In this document: piece by piece, positions 1-8,192 of the stretch
Layout of the letters: each line of letters opens with the position of its first letter
How positions within the stretch are numbered: the stretch's first letter is position 1
Notes under the pieces: model-generated
Databases searched by the model: none
The model's input: the letters and a program-made list of their open reading frames with translations, nothing else
What the model was told of the DNA's origin: nothing
DNA from: Planctomycetaceae bacterium
Lineage (GTDB): Bacteria; Planctomycetota; Planctomycetia; Pirellulales; UBA1268
Length of the DNA: 8,192 bases
Assembly (NCBI GenBank): GCA_005789975.1
Contig: SXWC01000014.1
Coordinates: 1 to 8,192 of the forward strand
Direction: 5' to 3'
Translations under genes and position numbers: made by a program

Positions 1-898
1 AGCCGGGACCGATCCCAACCTTGACTCCGTCGGCGCCGGCCTTGATCAGGTCGCGGCAGCCCTCGCGGGTCGCCACGTTGCCCGCCACCACCTCGATCTC
101 CCACCGCTTCTTGATCGCCGCGACGGTCTCGATCACGTTCGACGAATGGCCGTGGGCGCTGTCCACGACCAGCATGTCGACCCCCTTGGCGATCAGGCTC
201 GCCGCCCGGTCGTAGTCGAACACCCCCACCGCCGCCCCGACCCGCAGCCGTCCCTGCCGGTCTTTGCAGGCGTTGGGGAACCGCTTCATCATGTCGATGT
301 CCTTGATCGTGATCAGCCCGGTGAGCACGCCCCCTGCATCGACGAGCAGGAGCTTCTCGACCTTGTTGGCCATCAGGATCTTCTCGGCCTCGTCGAGCGA
401 CACGTTGCCGGTCGCCGTGACGAGCCCCGATTTCGTCATGATCTCCGCGATCGGCGTCTCGCCACTCTCCAGGAAGCGGAGGTCGCGGCGGGTGATGATG
501 CCCACCAGGCGACGGCCGTCGGCCGTGATCGGCACGCCCGAGATGTTGTATTGATCCATCACCTCGCGGGCCCGGGCGACCGTGGCCGACGGGGGGAGCG
601 TGACGGGATCCATGATGATTCCGTTGGCGCTCCGCTTGACCTTGTCCACCTCGTCGGCCTGGCGGTCGATGGAGAGGTTCTTGTGAATCACCCCGAGACC
701 GCCCTCCTGGGCGAGGGCGATTGCCATCTCGCTCTCCGTGACGGTGTCCATCGGCGAGCTGACGATCGGGATCTTCAGCGAGATGCCGCGGGTCAGGCGG
801 GTGCTGACGTCCACTTCCGCGGGCACGACGGCCGAATACCTCGGCATCAACAGCACGTCGTCGAAGGTGATTCCGGTGGCGACGATTTTCCCGTCCAT
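1..898 (-). CDS. guaB: IMP dehydrogenase, N-terminal 299 residues (3' end beyond left edge)
   Basis: IMP dehydrogenase oxidises IMP to XMP with NAD+, the committed step of GMP synthesis in the cytoplasm. The N-terminal stretch [12 protein letters not shown] (about residues 11-22) and [17 protein letters not shown] (43-59) are hallmark IMPDH barrel sequences. They are followed by LGVIHKNLS (68-76). Two CBS domains form the regulatory insert: the first begins at IMDPVTL (about 95-140), the second at IMTKSGL (about 153-202). The barrel then resumes with [16 protein letters not shown] (244-259) and [11 protein letters not shown] (270-280). The visible part ends at [12 protein letters not shown], so the catalytic Cys loop and the mobile flap lie off the window. 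The ATG at 898 is supported by an AAGGAG Shine-Dalgarno (909-914) and by the family N-terminus. It is transcribed away from the gene at 1107. Identity is very secure; only completeness cannot be judged. Confidence 0.97.
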   Translation of the reverse strand, partial: MDGKIVATGITFDDVLLMPRYSAVVPAEVDVSTRLTRGISLKIPIVSSPMDTVTESEMAIALAQEGGLGVIHKNLSIDRQADEVDKVKRSANGIIMDPVTLPPSATVARAREVMDQYNISGVPITADGRRLVGIITRRDLRFLESGETPIAEIMTKSGLVTATGNVSLDEAEKILMANKVEKLLLVDAGGVLTGLITIKDIDMMKRFPNACKDRQGRLRVGAAVGVFDYDRAASLIAKGVDMLVVDSAHGHSSNVIETVAAIKKRWEIEVVAGNVATREGCRDLIKAGADGVKVGIGPG

Positions 899-932
899 GA
901 GGGCAGGGCTCCTTGTGCTGGAAAAGCCCGGC

Positions 933-962
933 ATTATGCGGTTGGGACGCCCCGGACGGCAA
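933..962 (-). promoter_or_regulatory. Probable sigma-70-type promoter of guaB
   Basis: Read on the minus strand, TTGCCG (957-962, 4 of 6 matches to TTGACA) is followed after 18 bp by CATAAT (933-938, 5 of 6 matches to TATAAT). Transcription would start near 926, leaving a leader of roughly 28 nt. That leader contains AAGGAG (909-914), ten bases before the guaB ATG at 898. An AT-rich hexamer stands out in such GC-rich surroundings. The assignment rests on consensus matching only. Confidence 0.45.
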
Positions 963-1106
963 CGTCCCGCACTCCGGAAGCCCGTCGCGGCGGGTTTGTG
1001 GCGGGCTGGCCGCCGGGACCGCACGGCGCGAAAGCGTGTCCTAGGTTTGTGGTGCCCTTCGAATCCGGCACTCGCCGGGGCACCCCTCGTCACCACGCGG
1101 TCCATC

Positions 1107-1793
1107 ATGCGCCTCCACGAAGACCCCAGCCCCACGCTCCCCGCCACCTCGCTGCTCCGCGCCGCGGCCGCCCCCAGGGCCATCCCGGTCGAGCCCGACC
1201 AGGCGGCGATGGATGCCCATCTGGCCCGCAGCCGCTACGGCCGGTTCACACTCACCGAGGCCGTCCGCCCCGGCTGGCACCTCGACGTCGTCCCCCAGGC
1301 CGGCTTCCGCCACGATGCCTACGTCGATCCGCGGACCGGGGGCCGGATCCCCGCGGTGATCGCCGCCGTCTCCAGCGAAGATCTGTTTTCCACGTTCCTG
1401 GATCTGATCGCTCCGCTCGGCGAGGCGTGCGACGTCGTCCTCGAATCGTCGCACGATTCCAAGGACACCCGCCGCGAACTGACCCGCGAAGGCGTCGAGA
1501 GGCTGGTGCTCGAGAGCATGCTCTGGGAATACGAGGACCTGCTGCTCAACGACGGCTGCACCTCGATCGCCGTGATGCATCCGGAACTCTCCCTCGAGGT
1601 GCAACTCGACGAGCACAAACTCATCGTGGTCTACGCCCAATCGCGGCTGCCCTTCGAGCGGATCCTGCGGGAAAGCGGCGTCGAGCGAAACGACCGGATC
1701 CGCTTCATCTCGCAGGGCGAGCATCTCCACACGTCGCATGCCCGCCACGCCCGGCAGTTCGAGGAACTCGCGGCCCGACTCGGCGCCTGCTGA
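1107..1793 (+). CDS. Uncharacterised 228-residue cytoplasmic protein
   Basis: I do not recognise a named family. The product has no signal peptide or membrane segment. After a loose Pro/Ala-rich N-terminus (about 1-33) it looks globular and rich in acidic and basic residues. Notable stretches are [18 protein letters not shown] (45-62), an acidic and hydroxylated patch [14 protein letters not shown] (112-125), a probable helix [23 protein letters not shown] (starting at 128), and a conserved-looking C-terminal segment with four closely spaced histidines ([11 protein letters not shown], 204-214). It reads like a single-domain protein conserved among planctomycetes, but that is inference. The ATG at 1107 is the first one giving a plausible N-terminus after the guaB promoter region; M35 (1209) is an alternative start. 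No Shine-Dalgarno is visible. It is divergent from guaB, and the next gene lies 152 bp downstream on the same strand. Confidence 0.8.
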   Translation: MRLHEDPSPTLPATSLLRAAAAPRAIPVEPDQAAMDAHLARSRYGRFTLTEAVRPGWHLDVVPQAGFRHDAYVDPRTGGRIPAVIAAVSSEDLFSTFLDLIAPLGEACDVVLESSHDSKDTRRELTREGVERLVLESMLWEYEDLLLNDGCTSIAVMHPELSLEVQLDEHKLIVVYAQSRLPFERILRESGVERNDRIRFISQGEHLHTSHARHARQFEELAARLGAC

Positions 1794-1832
1794 GCCGCCC
1801 CGGCCGGCCGCCTGCCGTCCCCCTCCCGGGAA

Positions 1833-1849
1833 GCCCGCTTTTGCCGGGC
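1833..1849 (+). terminator. Weak hairpin after the 1107-1793 gene
   Basis: GCCCG (1833-1837) can pair with CGGGC (1845-1849) around a seven-base loop containing TTTT. It sits about 40 bp past the stop codon, in the 152-bp gap before the exported-protein gene. There is no U-tract after the stem, so intrinsic termination is doubtful. Five-base GC stems also arise easily by chance at this base composition. Confidence 0.2.
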
Positions 1850-1945
1850 CGAAATGGCATTGAGAGGGCGGGACCGATTCGCGACCATACCGGGGCTGCC
1901 GGCGGATCGTCCGCGGCCGCAGTTCGCCGCCGGCCGGGTTCCCGA

Positions 1946-2860
1946 ATGTCGCGACGCATCGCCCTCCTCGTGCTGGCCATCGCCTGCGGGTCCGTCGGCT
2001 CCGGTGCGCAGGAGCTTCCCCCGGCCGCTTCCGCCACGATGCCCGGGCAGCCCAATCCGTTCGCCCCTCTGCCCGAGGGCGCGATCATGGGCCCCGGCGG
2101 CCCCGTGGTTCCGGGCCCGCCTCCCGTGCCCCGCAACGCTGTCGTGATCCCGCCGCTCGATGCTGAAGTCGTCTGGACGAAGATGGTCGATGTCGCCGAC
2201 GACTTCTTCAAAGTCCAGTCGGAGCAGCGGGTGGTCTTCGCCAACGGGGTGCCGACCGAGGGCCGTATCGACACCTTTCCGCAGACCGGCGCGACGGTCC
2301 TCGAACCATGGCGGGGCGACTCCGTCGGCTGGGGAGAGCGGTGGGAGGCGACGCTGCAGTCGATCCGTCGGATCGCCGTCATGCGGCTCACCCCGGACGC
2401 CGCCGGCTGGCGGGTCGAGGTGATGGTGAACAAGGAGCTCGAGAACCTGCCGCGGCCGATGCAGGCCACGACCGGCGGCGCCTCCTTCCGCAACGACGAC
2501 TCGCTCTATCGCTACGGCACGCCGCTCCCCACGCTCGGCCAGCAGGTGGGCGACCAGCCCCGGCCCGTCGCCAGCCCGACGCCGAACCTCGGCTGGATTC
2601 CCCTCGGCCGTGATGCCCTCCTCGAACAGAAGATGCTCTCCCGGGTGCTCGCCAAACTCGGCGTGCCTCCGCAGCCGCAGGTTGAGCCCTACTATCAGCC
2701 CCCCGACGCGGCCGCCGGCGCCGCCGCCCCGCCGCCAGCACCCCCTGCCGCCCAGGGGCCCGTCTACGGCGCGCCGATCCTGCCGGAACAACTCCCCCCG
2801 GGCGCCGCGATCGCCCCCGGGCCACCGGTGCCCATCGAGACCCTCCCGATCCCCCGATGA
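1946..2860 (+). CDS. Exported proline-rich protein of unknown function, possible lipoprotein
   Basis: The 304-residue product starts with a clear export signal: MSRR, then a hydrophobic core IALLVLAIA (5-13). Cys14 after AIA resembles a lenient lipobox, so the protein may be lipid-anchored; otherwise signal peptidase I could cut near residues 21-22 (SGAQ). Residues 25-70 are Pro/Gly/Ala-rich. A folded central domain spans about 71-240, with VVWTKMVDVADDFFKVQSEQ (75-94), WGERWEATLQSIRRIAVMRL (129-148) and GWRVEVMVNKELENL (154-168). A low-complexity Pro/Ala tail occupies about 241-304. I cannot name the domain; the alternating hydrophobic residues at 143-162 suggest beta strands. The frame stays open for about 1.8 kb upstream, but this ATG is chosen because the signal peptide begins exactly here and upstream codons overlap other genes. 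Location is likely periplasm or an outer cell-envelope layer. Export is well supported; function is unknown. Confidence 0.85.
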   Translation: MSRRIALLVLAIACGSVGSGAQELPPAASATMPGQPNPFAPLPEGAIMGPGGPVVPGPPPVPRNAVVIPPLDAEVVWTKMVDVADDFFKVQSEQRVVFANGVPTEGRIDTFPQTGATVLEPWRGDSVGWGERWEATLQSIRRIAVMRLTPDAAGWRVEVMVNKELENLPRPMQATTGGASFRNDDSLYRYGTPLPTLGQQVGDQPRPVASPTPNLGWIPLGRDALLEQKMLSRVLAKLGVPPQPQVEPYYQPPDAAAGAAAPPPAPPAAQGPVYGAPILPEQLPPGAAIAPGPPVPIETLPIPR

Positions 2861-3126
2861 AAGCCGGGGTCATCCGGATTCTCATCGGGCTGGGGGAGCG
2901 CGATGCTCCGGTGGCGGACGGGGACGAGCGTGAGCCGGTCCCGCGGGGCGCTCCGCAGGTGGCATGCGACGGCCTCACGGGCCGCCACGGGAGCAACCGC
3001 ACGTATGCCGACGAGCAGGCCCTCGTCGAGGAATCCGTCAGGAGCTACCGGACGCTCCCGGGGAAAGTCATCCGGTCGACCTGCAGAACGAGGTGGATCA
3101 CGCCTTGGGATTGAGTGGGAGCCGTA
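2861..3126. other. Convergent intergenic region, 266 bp
   Basis: This lies between the 3' ends of the exported-protein gene (plus) and ilvD (minus). I see no convincing gene here. Two small inverted repeats are present: GGAGC (2895-2899) with GCTCC (2905-2909), about 35 bp after the upstream stop, and a CGGCC/GGCCG pair near 2970-2985. Neither is followed by a T-run in either direction, so they are at best weak terminator candidates. Confidence 0.3.
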
Positions 3127-4806
<1,680 letters not shown>

Positions 4807-4942
4807 GACGCGGTGTTCCTTGCGGTGGAAGGGAGTCTGGTCGCCCGCGGGCCGAACTGGGCCGACGGAGGACCGTCGCAGAATAGTATGCTGATCCCAC
4901 GCGTGAAAGACGCCGCCGCCGCCACCGTCGCACCGCCCCGAA
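4807..4942. promoter_or_regulatory. Divergent promoter region between ilvD and the HAD phosphatase gene
   Basis: These 136 bp separate two divergent start codons and must carry promoters for both. The only AT-rich patch is GAATAGTATG (4881-4890). It offers a -10-like TACTAT on the minus strand for ilvD (4883-4888) and an overlapping TAGTAT on the plus strand (4884-4889), each 4 of 6 matches. No good -35 box is seen for either direction. AAGGA precedes ilvD; the plus-strand gene has no evident Shine-Dalgarno. No riboswitch, T-box or leader-peptide attenuator is recognisable. Confidence 0.35.
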
Positions 4943-5566
4943 ATGCCCCCCGCCTTCATTTATTTCGATCTCGGAAACGTCATCTTCTTCTTCGATCGTG
5001 ACCGGGCCTTCCGCCGGATGGCGGAGGTGAGCGGCGTCGATGCGACGCGGGTCGGCGACGTCGTCATGCGGGGCGGACTCCAGCAGGCGCTCGAGCGGGG
5101 CGAAATCGACTGGGGCGATTTTCACGCCGAGTTCTCCCGCCGCACCGGCAGCCAGTCCGACCCGGCGATGCTGGCCCGCGCGGCGAGCGACATGTTTCAG
5201 CTCAACGTCGACATGGTGCCGCTCGTCGCGGCCTGCGGGGGGGCGGGGATTCCGCTCGGGATCCTCTCCAACACATGCGACCCCCACTGGCGGTTTCTGG
5301 CCGCGGGCGACCATTGCATCCTGCACGGCACGTTCCGCGAGATCGTGCTCAGCCACGAGGTGGGCATGGCCAAGCCCGACCGCAGGATCTACGAACTCGC
5401 CGCCTCCCGCGCGGATGTCGAGCCGTCGCGGATCTTCTTCTGCGACGATCTTCCCGAGCACGTGGCGGCGGCCCGGGCCGCCGGCTGGGACGCCGAACTC
5501 TTCACGTCGGCCCGGCTGCTCGCCGACCAGCTTTCCCGGCGGGGGTTGCCGCTGACCGGCTGTTGA
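4943..5566 (+). CDS. HAD-superfamily hydrolase, YihX-like sugar phosphatase family
   Basis: The 207-residue product is a soluble haloacid dehalogenase-type phosphatase. Motif I is [12 protein letters not shown], with nucleophile D9; the usual acid-base Asp two residues on is Gly11, as in the YihX and epoxide-hydrolase N-domain branch. Motif II is GILSNT (S109), motif III is K144 in [11 protein letters not shown], and motif IV is [10 protein letters not shown] with D168 and D169. A helical cap fills roughly residues 16-90. Start to end it aligns in order with E. coli YihX (alpha-glucose-1-phosphate phosphatase) from memory. The substrate cannot be assigned, because this family is promiscuous and the Gly11 variant raises the question of how the leaving group is protonated. 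The ATG at 4943 places motif I at the N-terminus, as expected. It is divergent from ilvD by 136 bp and convergent with the glutaredoxin-like gene. Confidence 0.9.
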   Translation: MPPAFIYFDLGNVIFFFDRDRAFRRMAEVSGVDATRVGDVVMRGGLQQALERGEIDWGDFHAEFSRRTGSQSDPAMLARAASDMFQLNVDMVPLVAACGGAGIPLGILSNTCDPHWRFLAAGDHCILHGTFREIVLSHEVGMAKPDRRIYELAASRADVEPSRIFFCDDLPEHVAAARAAGWDAELFTSARLLADQLSRRGLPLTGC

Positions 5567-5575
5567 AAAAGCCGG
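5556..5575. terminator. Candidate hairpin spanning the HAD gene stop codon
   Basis: CCGGCT (5556-5561) and AGCCGG (5570-5575) form a perfect six-base stem with an eight-base loop that includes the HAD stop codon (5564-5566). No U-tract follows on the plus strand. On the minus strand it could serve the convergent glutaredoxin-like gene, whose stop codon is at 5652-5654, but there too the T-run lies in the loop rather than after the stem. This is therefore a weak candidate. Confidence 0.25.
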
Positions 5576-5651
5576 CCCTGGCCCCGCCGCCGCGGAGCAC
5601 GTTCCCCCGGACCGGCCGTGAAACGCCGAGTGGGGCGTGCTCCACAGCCTG

Positions 5652-5891
5652 CTAGGCCCGTGACCGTCCTGCGGCGGCGATCACCCGGTGGAGCCCGGCG
5701 TCGTCGAAGCGGCCCTCCAGGGCGACGATGCCGTCGATCTCGAGAACGGGCACCCGGAGGCCGAACCGCTCCCGGGTCGCGTCGTCGCCGTCCACGTCGA
5801 CGACGGCCGCATCGATCCCCTGACAGGCAAGCATGTCTTCCGCCTGTTCACAGAGGTGGCACCCGCGTCGCGAATACAGCACGAAGAGCAT
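5652..5891 (-). CDS. Small glutaredoxin-family (thioredoxin-fold) protein
   Basis: The 79-residue product begins MLFVLYSRRGCHLCEQAEDM, a first beta strand followed by a C11-x-x-C14 redox motif and helix, as in the glutaredoxin-like family often named DUF836. Further signs of the fold are the strand AAVVDVDGD (28-36), the diagnostic cis-proline in RVPVLEIDG (P48), and a C-terminal strand and helix. Members typically catalyse thiol-disulfide exchange in the cytoplasm or remain uncharacterised. At 79 residues it is about the minimum for the fold. The ATG at 5891 is chosen because the fold starts immediately there. The frame is open far upstream (to about 7007), but only as a shadow of the kinase gene. 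There is no clear Shine-Dalgarno. It is head-to-head with the kinase, their annotated starts only 12 bp apart, and convergent with the HAD gene. Confidence 0.88.
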   Translation of the reverse strand: MLFVLYSRRGCHLCEQAEDMLACQGIDAAVVDVDGDDATRERFGLRVPVLEIDGIVALEGRFDDAGLHRVIAAAGRSRA

Positions 5892-5903
5892 CTTTTGAGT
5901 ACC

Positions 5904-7430
5904 ATGAAGAGGTCGGCGCCGGCGGGTTCGCCGGCATCCTCCTCGAATGTGCACTCCATGGCGGGTCAGGTCCAGAGCGTCGACGAGTTTCTCCAGGTGG
6001 TCCGCCGCAGCGGGCTGGTGGAGGAAAACCGGCTGATGTCGGCCGCCGAGCCCTGGATCGGCCACGCGGGGCCGCCTCCCGAGCCGATGCTCACGGCCTT
6101 GACCGAGTCGGGCCTGCTGACGAAGTGGCAGATCGAGCAACTGCTCAAGGGCCGTCACAAGGGCTTCACGCTCGGCAAATACAAGCTGCTGCGGCTGCTC
6201 GGGGCAGGGGGGATGAGCAGCGTCTATCTCGCCGAACACTCGTCGCTCCGCAGCAAGGTGGCGATCAAGGTGCTGCCGGTGAAGCGGGTCGACCAGACCT
6301 CCTACCTCGCCCGCTTCGAGCGGGAGGCCAGGCAGTCGGCGCGGCTCAGCCACCCCAACATCGTTCGCACGTTCGACCTCGATACCGCCGGGGCGATCCA
6401 CTACATCGCCATGGAGTATGTCGACGGCATCGATCTTCACGCGAAGGTCAAGCGCGACGGGCCGCTCGGCGTGCGCGAGGCCGCCGACTTCATCCGCCAG
6501 GCCGCCGCCGGCCTCCAGCATGCCCACGAAGAGGGGCTCGTGCACCGCGACATCAAGCCGGCCAACCTGATTCTCGATGGCCGCGGCACGGTGAAGATCC
6601 TCGATCTCGGGCTCGCCCTGGCCGGCGGTGACGAGGACGGATCGCTGACCCGCGAGCACGACGAGAAGGTGCTGGGCACGGCCGACTTCCTCGCCCCCGA
6701 GCAGGCGACCGACAGCCACAAGGCCGACCGCCGGTCCGACATCTACTCCCTGGGTTGCACGCTCTACTACCTGCTCATCGGCAAGGCCCCCTTCGCCACC
6801 GGCAAACTCGCCGACCGGCTCCAGTCGCATCTCCACAAGCCGCCGCCGAACATCCTCGACCAACGCCCCGACGTGCCCGTCGCGATCACCGAGCTTTATT
6901 TCCGGATGCTGGAGAAGCATCCCGACGGCCGGCCGCAGTCGGCCCGCGAAGTGGCCGACGCGCTCGCGTCCTGGCTGGCGAACACCGCCGACGCATCGGC
7001 CGTGCACAAGGCGGAAGGTCCGCGACGTTCACTTCCCAGGCGCCAGGTCGGGGGCGCGAGTTCCTCCGGGGTGATCGTCAGAAGCGGTCCCGGCAGCGGC
7101 AACGCCTCGAGCGGCATTTTCAGCTTTCCGCCCCCGCAGGGCTCGAGTGGCTCGGGCAGCCTGCCCGGCACGCCGCCCCCGTCGAGCATCGCCCGCGCCC
7201 AGCCCGCGCCGCCGCGGATCGAATCGCGGCCCGCCGCCGGCCCCGGCGGACCTCCGCAGATCGTCATCAGCACCGAGAAATCCCCCGCGAGAGGCTCGGC
7301 GACGAAGGCGGGGCCGGTGATCAAGAAGCCGAAAAACGTCGGCGGCCTGCCGCTGGGGGTGTGGATCGCGGTGGGCCTCGGGGTCGTGCTCGCGATCGGC
7401 CTCGGCGCGACGCTCCTGATGAAGGGCTGA
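5904..7430 (+). CDS. Membrane-tethered Ser/Thr protein kinase of planctomycete type
   Basis: The 508-residue product is a PknB-like (Hanks-type) kinase. Residues about 24-90 form an N-terminal helical extension ending KGRHKGFTLGKYKLL, which I associate with planctomycete kinases. The catalytic domain runs about 93-357: glycine loop LGAGGMSSVY (99-108), K122 (AIKVL), helix-C Glu E141, catalytic loop HRDIKPAN (214-221, D216), metal-binding D234 in a DLG rather than DFG motif, and APE at 264-266. It appears catalytically competent. A Pro/Ser/Gly-rich linker (about 372-481) leads to one hydrophobic segment (482-505) that ends the protein three residues later, so there is no extracytoplasmic sensor domain. 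Substrates are unknown. The start is uncertain: ATG 5904 gives the longest plausible protein, but M19 (ATG 5958) would leave a better gap to the divergent gene and begins closer to the conserved region. Neither has a Shine-Dalgarno. Confidence 0.93.
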   Translation: MKRSAPAGSPASSSNVHSMAGQVQSVDEFLQVVRRSGLVEENRLMSAAEPWIGHAGPPPEPMLTALTESGLLTKWQIEQLLKGRHKGFTLGKYKLLRLLGAGGMSSVYLAEHSSLRSKVAIKVLPVKRVDQTSYLARFEREARQSARLSHPNIVRTFDLDTAGAIHYIAMEYVDGIDLHAKVKRDGPLGVREAADFIRQAAAGLQHAHEEGLVHRDIKPANLILDGRGTVKILDLGLALAGGDEDGSLTREHDEKVLGTADFLAPEQATDSHKADRRSDIYSLGCTLYYLLIGKAPFATGKLADRLQSHLHKPPPNILDQRPDVPVAITELYFRMLEKHPDGRPQSAREVADALASWLANTADASAVHKAEGPRRSLPRRQVGGASSSGVIVRSGPGSGNASSGIFSFPPPQGSSGSGSLPGTPPPSSIARAQPAPPRIESRPAAGPGGPPQIVISTEKSPARGSATKAGPVIKKPKNVGGLPLGVWIAVGLGVVLAIGLGATLLMKG

Positions 7431-7503
7431 CCACCCTTCGGCATGCCGTGGCCCCGCGGCGGGGAACGCGGCCGCGGCGGAATCGCTCACCACGCCGGCC
7501 CGC
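7431..7503. terminator. Short convergent gap with small hairpins (kinase / ispH)
   Basis: This 73-bp gap lies between the kinase stop and the ispH stop. It contains CCCCG (7452-7456) pairing with CGGGG (7460-7464) over a three-base loop, and next to it a ten-base palindrome, CGCGGCCGCG (7467-7476). Either could fold on both strands, as suits a bidirectional terminator, but there is no T-run beside them. Confidence 0.22.
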
Positions 7504-8192
7504 TCAGGCCATCGGGAGCTGCGCCGCCGTTGCCGCGGCACGCAGTTCCTTGGGGAGCGGAAAATAGACGTCTTCCTGCCGGATCGTCCGCTCCTCGACG
7601 TCGGCCGTGAACCGTTGCTTCAGCCACGCGATGCAGTCCTGCACCACGCTCTCCGGGGCGCTCGCACCGGCCGTGATCACGACCGTCTCGTCTCCCCGGA
7701 ACCACGTCGGCTCGATCTCGTTGGCGCCGTCGATGAGGTAGGCGGCGATGCCCCGCTCGCGGGCGAGTTCGGCGAGCCGCTGGCTGTTGGAACTGTTCTG
7801 GCTGCCGAGCACGATCACGATCTCGGCCCCGTCCGAGAGCAGCCGAACGGCCTCCTGGCGGTTCTGGGTAGCATAGCAGATGTCGTCCTTCGGCGGGCCG
7901 ACGATCTGCGGAAACCGCTCCTTGAGGCGGGTGATGATCCGCGAGGCGTCGTCCACGGAGAGCGTCGTCTGCGTGAGGTAGGCCAGCTTGTCGCCGGGGC
8001 CGAAGGGCAGCGAGTCGACGTCGTCGGGGGTTTCCACGAGCGTGAAGGCGTCGGGGGCCTGGCCGATCGTGCCGATCACCTCGTCGTGTCCTTCGTGGCC
8101 GATGAGCATGATCCGGTGACCCTGCTTGGCATACTTGATCGCCTCGAGGTGCACCTTGGTGACCAACGGGCACGTGGCATCGATCGCCGTCA
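7504..8192 (-). CDS. ispH: 4-hydroxy-3-methylbut-2-enyl diphosphate reductase, C-terminal 228 residues (5' end beyond right edge)
   Basis: IspH reduces HMBPP to IPP and DMAPP, the last step of the MEP isoprenoid pathway, using a [4Fe-4S] cluster. The visible part opens with TAIDATCPLVTKVH, whose Cys (codon 8170-8172) is the second cluster ligand. Then come GHEGHDEVIGTIGQ with the conserved substrate-binding His and catalytic Glu, TQTTLSVDD, DICYATQNRQ with the third cluster Cys (codon 7876-7878), GSQNSSNSQRLAEL, and GASAPESVVQD. The spacing between these two cysteines (98 residues) is close to the 101 of E. coli IspH. The C-terminus carries a short extension ending in an Ala-rich tail. By comparison with the 316-residue E. 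coli enzyme, roughly 90 N-terminal residues, including the first cluster Cys, lie off the window. An internal TTG at 8166 is not a start, because IspH sequence continues upstream of it. It is convergent with the kinase. Confidence 0.97.
   Translation of the reverse strand, partial: TAIDATCPLVTKVHLEAIKYAKQGHRIMLIGHEGHDEVIGTIGQAPDAFTLVETPDDVDSLPFGPGDKLAYLTQTTLSVDDASRIITRLKERFPQIVGPPKDDICYATQNRQEAVRLLSDGAEIVIVLGSQNSSNSQRLAELARERGIAAYLIDGANEIEPTWFRGDETVVITAGASAPESVVQDCIAWLKQRFTADVEERTIRQEDVYFPLPKELRAAATAAQLPMA

Noticed and set aside
1041..1748. A 235-codon minus-strand open frame opposite the uncharacterised gene
   Set aside because: Its composition is of the shadow type. The plus-strand frame has the better protein-like pattern and a plausible position downstream of a divergent promoter region.
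146..1945. A long upstream extension of the exported-protein frame
   Set aside because: It runs antisense to guaB and out of frame through the 1107-1793 gene, while a clear signal peptide begins at 1946.
4807..4959. A longer IlvD N-terminus starting at 4959
   Set aside because: The added 51 residues are not IlvD-like and would overlap the HAD gene start; a Shine-Dalgarno supports 4806.
5892..7007. A large N-terminal extension of the glutaredoxin-like frame antisense to the kinase
   Set aside because: The kinase is unmistakable on the opposite strand, and the thioredoxin fold starts right at the 5891 ATG.
7504..8166. An IspH start at the TTG near 8166
   Set aside because: Conserved IspH sequence (DATCP) continues upstream in frame to the window edge, so the gene is simply cut off.

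Overview
This 8.2 kb window of GC-rich bacterial chromosome looks like a planctomycete, probably related to the Pirellulales. The main clue is the Ser/Thr kinase, whose N-terminal extension before the kinase fold matches one I associate with planctomycete kinases. The uncharacterised secreted, proline-rich protein and the scattered, mostly single-gene layout fit the same picture. The taxonomic call is inference, because no rRNA or other marker gene is present.

Layout, left to right: (1) the 5' part of guaB (IMP dehydrogenase, minus strand), cut by the left edge just before its catalytic cysteine loop, with a readable promoter and Shine-Dalgarno sequence; (2) divergently, an unrecognised 228-residue cytoplasmic protein; (3) on the same strand, a 304-residue exported proline-rich protein of unknown function; (4) convergent with it, a complete ilvD (dihydroxy-acid dehydratase, minus strand) with all three cluster cysteines, but with Ala where a Mg-binding Asp is expected; (5) divergent from ilvD, a YihX-like HAD phosphatase; (6) a very small glutaredoxin-fold protein (minus strand); (7) divergent from it, a membrane-tethered Ser/Thr kinase; (8) convergent with the kinase, the C-terminal three quarters of ispH (last enzyme of the MEP isoprenoid pathway), cut by the right edge.

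The genes serve unrelated housekeeping pathways: purine nucleotides, branched-chain amino acids, isoprenoids, thiol redox and signalling. Nearly every adjacent pair is divergent or convergent, so no multigene operon is evident. I see no tRNA or rRNA gene, CRISPR array, insertion sequence, phage gene or obvious horizontal island, and no convincing new multi-gene system. The points most worth a second look are the IlvD active-site substitution, the tail-anchored kinase paired head-to-head with the glutaredoxin-like gene, and the two unrecognised proteins. Many long open frames overlap the real genes on other strands and frames; these follow from high GC content and were not annotated.
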